A DNA stretch of 7,609 nt from Chloroflexota bacterium (GCA_027296805.1 JAPUIR010000420.1:1-7609), one strand, 5' to 3'. Shown: positions 1 through 6,446, numbered from the stretch's first letter. Numbers and translations: made by a program. The notes: a model not told the origin generated them from the sequence alone.

Positions 1-49
1 ACTGACTCTGGATCAGTTAGCGGGGGTTCGAATCCTCCATCCCCAGCCA
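1..49 (+). tRNA. tRNA-Gln (anticodon CUG), 5' part outside the window
   Basis: The window begins at the anticodon stem. The stem actga (1-5) pairs with tcagt (13-17) around the 7-nt loop ctctgga, which puts U at position 33 and CUG as the anticodon, reading the Gln codon CAG. The T-arm is a 5-bp stem (one G-U pair) around the loop ttcgaat. It is followed by the 3' acceptor strand atcccca, discriminator G and an encoded CCA. The D-arm and 5' acceptor strand lie upstream of the window. It sits 9 nt before tRNA-Glu, so the two are probably one transcript. Confidence 0.93.
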
Positions 50-58
50 CTCTCTCGC

Positions 59-135
59 GGCGCATTCGTCTAGCGGCCCAGGACACCGCCCTCTCAAGGC
101 GGAGATCGGGGGTTCGAATCCCCCATGCGCTACCA
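59..135 (+). tRNA. tRNA-Glu (anticodon CUC), complete, CCA encoded
   Basis: This is a full cloverleaf of 77 nt. The acceptor strand ggcgcat (59-65) pairs with atgcgct (125-131), with a G-U pair at the end. The anticodon stem ccgcc/ggcgg encloses loop ctctcaa, giving anticodon CUC for the Glu codon GAG. The T-arm is ggggg-ttcgaat-ccccc, followed by discriminator A and encoded CCA. The recombinase gene lies just downstream and converges on this tRNA, so its 3' half is the likely chromosomal attachment site. The tRNA is intact, as expected when an element carries a copy of the displaced 3' end. Confidence 0.96.
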
Positions 136-144
136 CGCGAATCC

Positions 145-174
145 GCGGGCTTCTCTCTGGGAAGCCCGCTTTTT
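145..174 (+). terminator. Rho-independent terminator of the tRNA transcript
   Basis: A perfect 9-bp GC-rich stem (gcgggcttc, 145-153, with gaagcccgc, 161-169) and a 7-nt loop are followed at once by TTTTT (170-174). It lies 10 nt past the CCA of tRNA-Glu and would end the tRNA-Gln/tRNA-Glu transcript before the leftward integrase gene. In the opposite direction there is no T-run after the stem, so it should act mainly rightward. Confidence 0.92.
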
Positions 175-217
175 CGTGGCGGCGCTCCTCTCTTCAGGCC
201 AGCGGGCCTCAGCGTTT

Positions 218-237
218 GTGCCCAATCCGTGCCCAAT
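218..237. repeat. Tandem 9-bp direct repeat, candidate integrase arm or core site
   Basis: The 9-mer gtgcccaat occurs at 218-226 and again at 229-237, a period of 11 bp, about one helical turn. It lies between the tRNA terminator and the stop codon of the tyrosine recombinase gene, where attachment-site arm sequences are expected. That it binds integrase or excisionase is inferred from this position and spacing. Confidence 0.5.
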
Positions 238-250
238 GCAGCGAGACGTG

Positions 251-1381
251 TCACGCAAGTAGGTGATCGAGGGCTTGAGCCGCGACGCGCTGCTGGCCTA
301 GCAGGAGTCCGCCATAGCGGCGCTCGGTGAAGTACGAGTCCTTGTGGCCAAGCCGCTTCGCGATTGTGTAGCGGTCTTGACCCGCAAAGATCCAATGGGT
401 CGTCGCCGTATGCCGAAGGCAATGAAAATCTACTCCCGTGCCGGCCAACCCCGCCCTGTCGACGACAGCTAGATACCCCCTGTAGAACGCGCGACGTACC
501 CAGGGCGTCCCGATGCGAGACGGGAAGACCAGGCCGTGGTCTTGCCAGACCGGCCCCGTGGCGAGGCGCAGCTCACTGAGTTCAAGGCGGTGCCGGCGCA
601 GGGATGCCAAGGTGACCGACGAGAGTTCAACGTCACGCTGGGCCTGGGCGGATTTCGTCCCGGCCACATGCACGAGGGAGCGATCCCAATCGACATCTTC
701 CCATCTCAAGGAAAGAAGCTCGCCCTGGCGGGCGCCGGTGGCGAGCGCGATGCGGATCACTGACGCGAACCGCGTGCCCGCACCGGCCGCCAGCAAGCGT
801 CTGATCTCGCCATCGTCCAGGACCCGGTCCTTCGGCTGGGCTGCTTGTCTCGGCGCAGTCACCCCCTCAACGGGGTTGAAGGGGATCAGCCGCCGGGCCA
901 CCGCCTCCCGCATCGCCTTCCGCAGAATGTGGAGGTGCTTGTGAATCGACGCGGCGCTCAGGGGATGGGCGGCTGTCGACCCCTCGCCGCTGACCCAGCT
1001 GTCCCGCAGGGCCGCAACGTGGTCGTAGCGCAGGTCGGGTAAGGCGAGATGTCCAATTGTCGGGATCAAATGGCGCTCGATCACCCCCTCGTACCGTTCG
1101 TGGGAGCGGGCGTTGATCCCGCCGTGACGATGTTGGGCATCGACCCAACCGCGGAGGAACTGGGCGACGGTCTGAGATTTGACATCGATCGCGAGGCCCG
1201 CGCCGTGCTGCTGACGGGCTTCGTCCAGCGCTTGTTGCGCATCCCGTTTCGTTCCGGTCACGGTTCGGTTGAGGCGGCGCCGAGTGCCGGTGATTGGGTC
1301 AATCCCGAGGCGCAGGCGGATAAGCCACTTCCGCTTGCCACGCGGGGTAATCGATCCTTGGCCGTAGTCACGCTTCGTCAT
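251..1381 (-). CDS. int: Tyrosine recombinase (phage-type integrase)
   Basis: Site-specific recombinase of the lambda-integrase family, expected to integrate and excise the element at the adjacent tRNA-Glu. Numbered from the ATG at 1381 (376 aa), the N-terminus (about 10-60) looks like the small arm-binding domain, about 70-160 is the SAM-like core-binding domain, and 185-370 is catalytic. The catalytic residues are all visible: Arg218 (ATGARQGEL), Lys243 (GTKSAQ), His320 and Arg323 (HCLRHT), His346 (LGHKD) and the nucleophile Tyr356 (ERRYGG). I chose the ATG at 1381 because GAAAGG lies 7 nt upstream. A GTG at 1396 would add five residues. The start overlaps the end of the upstream minus-strand gene by 14 nt, suggesting translational coupling. 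It faces the tRNA convergently. Confidence 0.95.
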   Translation of the reverse strand: MTKRDYGQGSITPRGKRKWLIRLRLGIDPITGTRRRLNRTVTGTKRDAQQALDEARQQHGAGLAIDVKSQTVAQFLRGWVDAQHRHGGINARSHERYEGVIERHLIPTIGHLALPDLRYDHVAALRDSWVSGEGSTAAHPLSAASIHKHLHILRKAMREAVARRLIPFNPVEGVTAPRQAAQPKDRVLDDGEIRRLLAAGAGTRFASVIRIALATGARQGELLSLRWEDVDWDRSLVHVAGTKSAQAQRDVELSSVTLASLRRHRLELSELRLATGPVWQDHGLVFPSRIGTPWVRRAFYRGYLAVVDRAGLAGTGVDFHCLRHTATTHWIFAGQDRYTIAKRLGHKDSYFTERRYGGLLLGQQRVAAQALDHLLA

Positions 1382-2285
1382 TGGAACGCCTTTCACGTTG
1401 AGAGAGGGCCCGCCCTTCGCGCTTCATTCGAGACCGGCGTGAGCGGCAGGCGTCGCTGCACGTCAGCTTTTGCCGTCTGGATGCTCCGGGGGCGATAACG
1501 AGCCAACGACCGCAGTTCCCGGCGCAAGATCGATACTCCCGGTCCTCGTCGACGGCACGAGCGATCTGCAGCCACATCGCACCGGCGAGGTGGCGCGGTC
1601 GGATACGGAGCCGCCCATCGCCGCCGTAGCGGCCGAAGCCGGCCCAAGTCGACGTTCTGAGATGAAGATCCAGGACCTCGCGGAGCATCCACCGGGTGTG
1701 CTGAGCGCTCGCCCGTCGATCTGATTCCACCTCGGAATCTGCACCCTTGGATCGGCTCAGGAGTTGCCAGTCGTCGAACAGCCTGAACGTTTCCACCATC
1801 AGGACATGGATCTCTTGCCAGCTCTCAAGTGTCTCGCCCGGCGTGTAGGGACTCAGCAGTTCGGTCGCTCGCGCAATCGCGACGAGTGCATCGGCACCAG
1901 TGGCGTGGGGTGTGTCGTGCTGAGGTGATTGTCCCTCGCGTAGGACGGAGTTCGCCCAGGGGTCGAGGTGCCCGTATCGGCTCGCGAAGTCTTGAACGGT
2001 CGACTCCGTCAGCGGGGAGCTCAGTGTCGCGAACTCCTTCGCCGCTCCCTGCATTTCGTGATCGGCTAGTGGGTCGATGGTTCGCCAAATCGCTTCGGGC
2101 CCCAACACGGGGACATCGCTGACCAGGAAGCGGCCCGCTCCCCCGTCCCGCTTGATTCCGTCGCGCCAGCGGTACCCGCCGGGAGCGACCATGAGGCCTG
2201 AATTGAAGGGCCAAATCGAGAGGTCATGGCGCTCTAGCGTGACCACTTCTGACACACTTTCTCGTCGTAAACCGGTTGAGATCAT
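1368..2285 (-). CDS. Uncharacterised protein with C-terminal zinc-finger motif, possible element regulator
   Basis: I do not recognise a named family with certainty. With the ATG at 2285 the protein has 305 aa. The middle holds an FASRYG segment (about 100-105) and helical stretches rich in Trp and Leu. The C-terminus carries four cysteines in a treble-clef-like pattern, Cys254-x3-Cys258 and Cys276-x3-Cys280, followed by a very basic tail (CRSRRSRMKRE). This resembles the CGNR-type zinc finger found in some bacterial regulators, so nucleic-acid binding is an inference. The gene is divergent from the excisionase operon and overlaps the integrase start by 14 nt. In phage satellites this slot often holds a repressor or regulator, but no classic HTH is visible. 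The start is uncertain: TTG at 2318 (316 aa) and GTG at 2255 are alternatives, and none has a strong ribosome-binding site. Confidence 0.75.
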   Translation of the reverse strand: MISTGLRRESVSEVVTLERHDLSIWPFNSGLMVAPGGYRWRDGIKRDGGAGRFLVSDVPVLGPEAIWRTIDPLADHEMQGAAKEFATLSSPLTESTVQDFASRYGHLDPWANSVLREGQSPQHDTPHATGADALVAIARATELLSPYTPGETLESWQEIHVLMVETFRLFDDWQLLSRSKGADSEVESDRRASAQHTRWMLREVLDLHLRTSTWAGFGRYGGDGRLRIRPRHLAGAMWLQIARAVDEDREYRSCAGNCGRWLVIAPGASRRQKLTCSDACRSRRSRMKREGRALSQRERRSNDEA

Positions 2286-2304
2286 GGAAACAGTAGCGGA
2301 TACT
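2276..2304 (+). promoter_or_regulatory. Promoter of the xis-primase operon
   Basis: TTGAGA (2276-2281, 5 of 6 to the sigma-70 -35 consensus) and GATACT (2299-2304, 4 of 6 to the -10) are exactly 17 bp apart. Transcription would start near 2311, giving a leader of about 42 nt before the excisionase ATG at 2353. The site lies inside the divergent intergenic region and overlaps possible starts of the leftward gene, so the two directions could be co-regulated. Confidence 0.55.
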
Positions 2305-2305
2305 G
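2291..2305. promoter_or_regulatory. Palindrome overlapping the -10 box, candidate operator
   Basis: CAGTA (2291-2295) and TACTG (2301-2305) form a perfect 5-bp inverted repeat around a 5-nt spacer. The palindrome covers the -10 hexamer of the predicted xis promoter, so a bound protein would block RNA polymerase. The half-sites are short, so the call rests on symmetry and position. Confidence 0.35.
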
Positions 2306-2316
2306 GGACCGGATGC

Positions 2317-2340
2317 AATGAGAAATCACCGAATGAGAAA
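2317..2340. repeat. Direct repeat in the leader of the excisionase gene
   Basis: The 9-mer aatgagaaa occurs at 2317-2325 and 2332-2340, a period of 15 bp. It lies just after the predicted transcription start. The second copy runs into the ribosome-binding site AAAGGA (2338-2343). This stretch is clearly richer in A and T than its surroundings. It may be a binding site for the excisionase-like protein or another regulator. Confidence 0.35.
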
Positions 2341-2352
2341 GGACCCCGGCAA

Positions 2353-2529
2353 ATGGTGCAGACCGCCGCCTCTCGCGTCTTGACCGTTCAAGAAACGGCG
2401 GACGCCCTTGGCATATCACTCAACAGCGCGTACGAGGGAATCCGGAGGGGAGACATTCCCCATCTCCGAATTGGGCGCCGGATCGTCGTACCGATGGAGG
2501 CTCTCGAACGCCTTCTCGCCACAGCATGA
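2353..2529 (+). CDS. xis: Excisionase-like MerR-type winged-helix DNA-binding protein
   Basis: A 58-aa protein that is almost entirely one DNA-binding domain of the excisionase/MerR-like HTH_17 type. The HTH spans TVQETADALGISLNSAYEGI (11-30) and is followed by the wing RRGDIPHLRIGRRIVVP (31-47), the hallmark of this family. Such proteins act as recombination directionality factors with the integrase, and often also as transcription regulators like AlpA in phage satellites. The ATG at 2353 is preceded by AAAGGA with 9 nt spacing. The upstream in-frame ATG at 2284 falls between the promoter hexamers, so it is unlikely to be used. The stop overlaps the next start by 4 nt (ATGA). Confidence 0.85.
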   Translation: MVQTAASRVLTVQETADALGISLNSAYEGIRRGDIPHLRIGRRIVVPMEALERLLATA

Positions 2530-2795
2530 CTAGAGACGAAGAAGCCGCCGGTGGAAGGGGGTCCGCCGTCGCGGTTAAAGAAGAAAGCCGCCCCGGGCAC
2601 AGGGGGCGACTACCGACCGCTAAGACGGTCACTAATTGCAACACTGAATCCAGCAGCGACCCCGAACTCGCCGACGGGCTGGCGTGGCTGCATGTGATCG
2701 TGCGCGACGGGCAGCGCGATGCGGATCTCCGTCGCTTGCTTCTTGCCGTGCTTGATTACGTGCGGCGTGCCCAGAATCTGGTTGCGCCCCAGTGA
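2526..2795 (+). CDS. Hypothetical 89-aa protein between excisionase and primase
   Basis: Function unknown. The start overlaps the excisionase stop in an ATGA junction, and its own stop overlaps the primase GTG in a GTGA junction. The gene therefore sits tightly inside one translationally coupled operon, which is the main evidence that it is real. The first 45 residues are polar and probably disordered. Residues about 48-84 (from ELADGLAWLHVIV to LLLAVLDYVRRA) look helical and amphipathic, possibly a protein-binding segment. No signal peptide, membrane segment or metal motif is visible, and no Shine-Dalgarno sequence precedes the ATG. It may be an accessory factor for the primase or excisionase, but nothing in the sequence shows this. 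Confidence 0.65.
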   Translation: MTRDEEAAGGRGSAVAVKEESRPGHRGRLPTAKTVTNCNTESSSDPELADGLAWLHVIVRDGQRDADLRRLLLAVLDYVRRAQNLVAPQ

Positions 2796-5350
2796 CCGCC
2801 CCCGTGCAGCCCCCGATCACCGACAACATCCCCGCCGAGATCCGCGAGAGCCGGCAGTGCGTGGGCTGGGTGCTCCACAAGCGGGACGGCGATCCGAAAC
2901 CAACGAAGCTGCCCGTCAACGTAGCGACCGGCGAGCTGGCGTCGTCCACGGACAGCGCGACGTGGAGCACGTTCGCTGCCGTAATAGCGGCCGTGAAGGC
3001 GGGCGAGGTTGACGGCGCTGGCTTCGTGTTCACCGCCGAAGACGACTACGTCGGCATCGACTTGGACCGGTGCATCAACGTCGGGACAGGCGAGATCACG
3101 GACCAGGCGATGGCCATCGTCAACTCGATCAGCAGCTACACCGAGGTGTCGCCCTCGGGCACCGGCTTGCACATTATCGCTAAGGGGATCTTGCCGCCGG
3201 GCCGCCGCCGCAAGGGGGCGATCGAGGCGTACGCCGAAGGCCGCTACTTCACCATGAGTGGCAACGTGCTCCCTAGCACGCCGCGCACGATCGAGGAGCG
3301 CAGCGCCGAGCTGGCCAGGTTCCACGACACCTACCTCGCCGATCCAGAGCCGAAGCCAACCGATCCCATGCCGCGCAGCAGTGGCAAGCTTGATGATCTG
3401 GAACTGATCGAACATGCCCGCGCCGCAAAGAACGGCACCAAGTTCGCCAAGTTGTTCCACGGCGACCACTCCGGTTACGAATCGCAGTCCGAGGCGGACC
3501 AGGCGTTGGTCAGCCTGATCAGTTTTTGGACGCAAGACCCCGCACAGATCGACCGCGTCTTCCGCCAGAGCGGCCTCGCGCGGGCCAAGTGGCTCGACCG
3601 TGAGGACTATCGCGACGCGACGATCGCGACGGCGTTGCGGGGGCGGATCGATGTCTATTCCCCAGACAACGGGGGCGGACCAGTCCGATTCGCCCGACGT
3701 CCTAATCCCGTCGCTGGGGGGGCGTTTCGGGATGGAGACGATGGAGTAGCTGACGTCAGTGGAGTCGCTGAACAGTACGATCGCCGCCATCTCACCGATC
3801 TCGGCAACGCCCTTCGCTTCGTCGACGCCCATCACAAAGACCTTCGCTACTGCGGCCCTCTCCGCGGCTGGTTCTGCTTCGACGGCCGGCGCTGGGAGCT
3901 GGACACCGCGGGCGAAGTGCAGCGCCGCGCCATCGCGACGATCGCGGACATGGAGCGGGAGGCGGCGGATCTCCTGGAGCGGGGCGACGAAGGCCACAAG
4001 GCGCTGGCGGCCCATGTCTTGAAGTCGGAGGCGGAGCCGCGTATCCGGGCGATGCTCACGCTGGCAGAGAACGACAGCCGCGTCGCGGTGGCCGTCGACG
4101 CCTTCGATCAGGACGAACACCTGCTCAACCTCGAGAACGGCACCATCGATCTCGCGACCGGCACCCTCCGCCCGCACCGCAGTGAGGATCTGATCACCCG
4201 CCTCGCCCCCGTCGTTTACGACCCGGCCGCCATCGCGCCTCAGTTTCAGGCCTTCCTCCGCACCGTCCTCCCGCAGAACGACGATCTGATCGCCTATCTC
4301 CAGCGGGCGACGGGCTACAGCTTGTTGGGCTCCACCCAGGAGCAGTGCTTCTTCCTCCTCTACGGCACCGGCGCCAACGGCAAGTCGACGTGGATGGAGA
4401 CGATCCACGCCATGCTCGGCGACTACGCCATGGCGACCCACCCGCAAACGTTTCTGCAGCGCAGCGGCGACGCCATTCCCAACGACATTGCCCGACTGCG
4501 CGCCGCGCGCTTCATCTCGACCCCGGAGCTGGATCTGGGCAAGCGCCTGAACGAGACCCTGCTCAAATCCTTCTGCGGCGGCGACACCGTCTCCGCCCGC
4601 TTCATGCGGCGGGAGTTCTTCGAGTTCCAACCTAAGGGCACGATCTTCATCGGCGCCAACCAGAAACCGGAGATCCGGGGCGTGGAGAAGGCGATCTGGC
4701 GACGGCTGAAGCTGATTCCCTTCACCGTCTCCATCCCGCCCGAGGAGCAGGACAAGAGCTTGCTCGCCAAGCTCCGGGCCGAAGCCCCGGGCATCCTGAA
4801 TTGGGCCCTGGCGGGCTGTCTGGCCTGGCAGCAAGACGGCCTCGGCAGCGCCCCGGACGTTGAAGCCGCCACCGCAGCCTACCGCGAGGAGATGGACCCG
4901 CTCGCCGCGTTCATCGACGAGCGCTGCTTGATCGCCACGGACGTCAAGGTGTCCGTCAAGGATCTGTTCCGTCACTACAAGGAGTGGGCCGAGACCAACA
5001 GCGAGAAACCGCTCGGCAAGATGCAGTTCAACGCCGCGGTCACCGGCCGGGACATCGCCAAGGTGAAGTCGACAATCTGGTGGTGGCATGGGATCACCCT
5101 CCACCACGGACAAAAGGACAATTCAGATCATGAATCCGGGGTAAGTTTTCAACCGCGCGTAATGGAGGTTAACCCGGAAACCGCGATCCCAATTGTCCGA
5201 ATGTCCGAACCCGGCGAGTTTTGTGCCTGCGGAGGGCTGGTGGATCGCTACACCCCGGAGGGCGAACCCGTCTGTGCCGCGCACGTTCCCCGCACCCGTC
5301 CAGATACGGCCCTCTCCACCACCAGCACCGACTCGGAGACGTCGTCGTGA
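2792..5350 (+). CDS. Primase-polymerase fused to SF3 helicase (phage/plasmid replication protein)
   Basis: An 852-aa replication initiator. The N-terminus (about 1-180) is an archaeo-eukaryotic primase-polymerase resembling the phage NrS-1 type. The metal-binding DxD is Asp90-Leu-Asp92 in VGIDLDRCI, the nucleotide-binding motif SGTGLH lies at 122-127, and a third motif region is GRYFTMSG (150-157). A helical PriCT-like linker (about 200-285) follows. From about 325 the protein is of the P4/D5 type. The SF3 helicase has Walker A GTGANGKST (525-533), an acidic Walker B-like STPELD (576-581), a sensor-type IGANQKP with Asn623, and the arginine pair in WRRLK (637-638). A winged-helix-like region (about 700-770) comes before a C-terminal zinc-hairpin pattern: Cys811, Cys813, Cys828, His831. 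It should prime and unwind the element's origin. The GTG start overlaps the previous stop by 4 nt. Confidence 0.93.
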   Translation: MTAPVQPPITDNIPAEIRESRQCVGWVLHKRDGDPKPTKLPVNVATGELASSTDSATWSTFAAVIAAVKAGEVDGAGFVFTAEDDYVGIDLDRCINVGTGEITDQAMAIVNSISSYTEVSPSGTGLHIIAKGILPPGRRRKGAIEAYAEGRYFTMSGNVLPSTPRTIEERSAELARFHDTYLADPEPKPTDPMPRSSGKLDDLELIEHARAAKNGTKFAKLFHGDHSGYESQSEADQALVSLISFWTQDPAQIDRVFRQSGLARAKWLDREDYRDATIATALRGRIDVYSPDNGGGPVRFARRPNPVAGGAFRDGDDGVADVSGVAEQYDRRHLTDLGNALRFVDAHHKDLRYCGPLRGWFCFDGRRWELDTAGEVQRRAIATIADMEREAADLLERGDEGHKALAAHVLKSEAEPRIRAMLTLAENDSRVAVAVDAFDQDEHLLNLENGTIDLATGTLRPHRSEDLITRLAPVVYDPAAIAPQFQAFLRTVLPQNDDLIAYLQRATGYSLLGSTQEQCFFLLYGTGANGKSTWMETIHAMLGDYAMATHPQTFLQRSGDAIPNDIARLRAARFISTPELDLGKRLNETLLKSFCGGDTVSARFMRREFFEFQPKGTIFIGANQKPEIRGVEKAIWRRLKLIPFTVSIPPEEQDKSLLAKLRAEAPGILNWALAGCLAWQQDGLGSAPDVEAATAAYREEMDPLAAFIDERCLIATDVKVSVKDLFRHYKEWAETNSEKPLGKMQFNAAVTGRDIAKVKSTIWWWHGITLHHGQKDNSDHESGVSFQPRVMEVNPETAIPIVRMSEPGEFCACGGLVDRYTPEGEPVCAAHVPRTRPDTALSTTSTDSETSS

Positions 5351-5366
5351 GCCCGATCCAAGGCTT

Positions 5367-5384
5367 TTGGAAGGGGGATTCCAA
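5367..5384. repeat. Inverted repeat after the primase gene
   Basis: TTGGAA (5367-5372) and TTCCAA (5379-5384) form a perfect 6-bp stem around a G-rich 6-nt loop, 16 nt past the primase stop. There is no T-run on either strand, so it is not a classic terminator. It sits in the 77-nt gap between convergent primase and PII genes, where termination in both directions would be expected. Confidence 0.35.
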
Positions 5385-5427
5385 TAGACGCCACGGGGCG
5401 GGGCTCAGGGCCGAGGCGGGTCCCGGG

Positions 5428-5781
5428 CTAGAGGGTGTCGTTGCCCCGCTCGCCCGTCCGGATGCTGATCGCGTCCTCGACGTCACTGACGAAGATCAGG
5501 CCATCGCCCAGGTCGCCCACCGCGCCGTGCTCGCGGATCACCGCGATCACGTTCTCTACATTCGATTCGGAGACCACGGTCTCCAGCTTGACCTTGGGCA
5601 GCAGGTCCACAAGGACCGTCTCCCCGGCGCGGCCGGCCCGAATCTCCTCTGGCGGCATTTCTCCTCGTCCGACGACGTTGCTGACGTTCAGCCCCGTGAC
5701 CCCGGCCTCGCTCAGCGCGATCTTCACCGGCTCCAACCGCTCCGGCCGGATCAACGCCTCGACCCGTTTCATCGAACTCAT
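5428..5781 (-). CDS. PII-family signalling protein with non-canonical T-loop
   Basis: A 117-aa protein that aligns end to end with GlnB/GlnK, the trimeric regulators that sense ATP/ADP and 2-oxoglutarate and control nitrogen uptake and assimilation. Clear family marks are KRVEALIRPERLEPVKIAL at the start, GVTGLNV (27-33), VDLLPKVKLE (58-67), GDGLIFV (92-98) and IRTGE (107-111). By hand alignment to E. coli GlnB several functional residues differ. The T-loop (about 40-57) has no Tyr51 uridylylation site. Positions 38-39 (Arg-Gln) are Glu-Met. Lys90 is Leu, and Arg101 of the C-loop is Ser. Nucleotide or 2-oxoglutarate binding may therefore be altered. The ATG at 5781 is chosen because AGGGGG lies 4 nt upstream. 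The in-frame ATG three codons later is possible. No amt or glutamine synthetase gene is nearby. Confidence 0.88.
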   Translation of the reverse strand: MSSMKRVEALIRPERLEPVKIALSEAGVTGLNVSNVVGRGEMPPEEIRAGRAGETVLVDLLPKVKLETVVSESNVENVIAVIREHGAVGDLGDGLIFVSDVEDAISIRTGERGNDTL

Positions 5782-5810
5782 GGCACCCCCTTTGACGACG
5801 AACCGGCGCA

Positions 5811-5877
5811 GGGTACCCGAAGGCCACCCTCGGCGAGCAGGGTGCCCCGGCTCCCTCACCGCCACCACGGGGGCGGT
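5811..5877. other. Intergenic region with hairpins between lipoprotein and PII genes
   Basis: The 150-nt gap 5782-5931 holds three short inverted repeats and no convincing gene. They are the palindrome gggtaccc (5811-5818), a stem caccct/agggtg (5825-5830 with 5839-5844, 8-nt loop), and a stem accgcc/ggcggt (5858-5863 with 5872-5877). None is followed by a T-run. They may form structure in the PII leader or attenuate read-through from the lipoprotein gene. I could not find a good promoter for the PII gene here. Confidence 0.3.
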
Positions 5878-5931
5878 CCCGCGCGGCCTAGTGCTGCCGT
5901 GGAGGCCGTCCCCGCCAACATCTGGGCCGGG

Positions 5932-6411
5932 CTACTCGTCCGTGCAGTCGAAGACGAAGTCGATGTTCCGGTCCGCGGCGAGCTGCTGCAACGTGGCGCA
6001 GGCGCGATTGAACTCGCCGAAGGCGTCGTTAGCCTCGAAGAACGCGAGGACGTCGACGATCGTCTCGTCGGCGCCTGCTCCGCGGACACGCTCGAGATTG
6101 TCGATGACCGCGTCGATCGCCTCCACAAAGGCGTCGTGTGCGGCGGCCAGCTCCGTCGGAGCGGCGATCGCCGCGAGGTCGGCGCGCACGCCCACGAACA
6201 ACGCCTGAAAGAGTTCGAAGAAGGCCGGAACGGACTCGGGGTCGTCGGGAGACGGCTCGGGGATGGCGGCATCGCGTGCCTCAGCGTCGGCGCTCACGGC
6301 TTCGAGGGCGGCAAAGTACTCCCGATCGCTCAAGGTGTCGTCGCCGCCACACGCGGCCAGGAGCAGCGCAAGCGTGGCCAGGAGTCCGAGCAGGGCCAGG
6401 GATCGTCGCAT
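5932..6411 (-). CDS. Small secreted lipoprotein of unknown function
   Basis: A 159-aa protein with a textbook type II signal peptide: MRR, a hydrophobic Leu/Ala core (4-18) and lipobox LAAC with the lipidated Cys21. The mature part starts with an acidic GGDD linker and is Ala/Glu/Asp-rich and mostly helical, without a domain I recognise. Two further cysteines near the C-terminus (Cys138, Cys156) could form a disulfide outside the membrane. The ATG at 6411 has AGGGTG 5 nt upstream. It is in the same leftward run as the oxidoreductase (90-nt gap) and the PII gene (150-nt gap). I see no promoter of its own at a usable distance, so it may be transcribed from the oxidoreductase promoter. Confidence 0.85.
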   Translation of the reverse strand: MRRSLALLGLLATLALLLAACGGDDTLSDREYFAALEAVSADAEARDAAIPEPSPDDPESVPAFFELFQALFVGVRADLAAIAAPTELAAAHDAFVEAIDAVIDNLERVRGAGADETIVDVLAFFEANDAFGEFNRACATLQQLAADRNIDFVFDCTDE

Positions 6412-6446
6412 GGCGGCACCCTACCACCGGTCAACGACCCATCCCC

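Noticed and set aside
1049..1498. Rightward 149-codon open frame opposite integrase
   Set aside because: It is a shadow of the integrase N-terminal region, with no ribosome-binding site or motif.
2077..2352. Longer N-terminus for the excisionase gene (start at 2077 or 2284)
   Set aside because: The extension overlaps the divergent gene and the predicted promoter, and adds no conserved sequence. The ATG at 2353 has a proper ribosome-binding site and gives a domain-length protein.
2756..5113. 785-codon open frame on the minus strand opposite the primase gene
   Set aside because: It is a mirror of the primase-helicase, whose Walker A, DxD and other motifs are intact. In GC-rich genes the antisense frame often lacks stops. 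The product shows no recognisable domain.
5782..5868. 29-residue N-terminal extension of the PII protein
   Set aside because: PII proteins start at the first beta strand. The ATG at 5781 follows a strong AGGGGG, and the extension has no family similarity.
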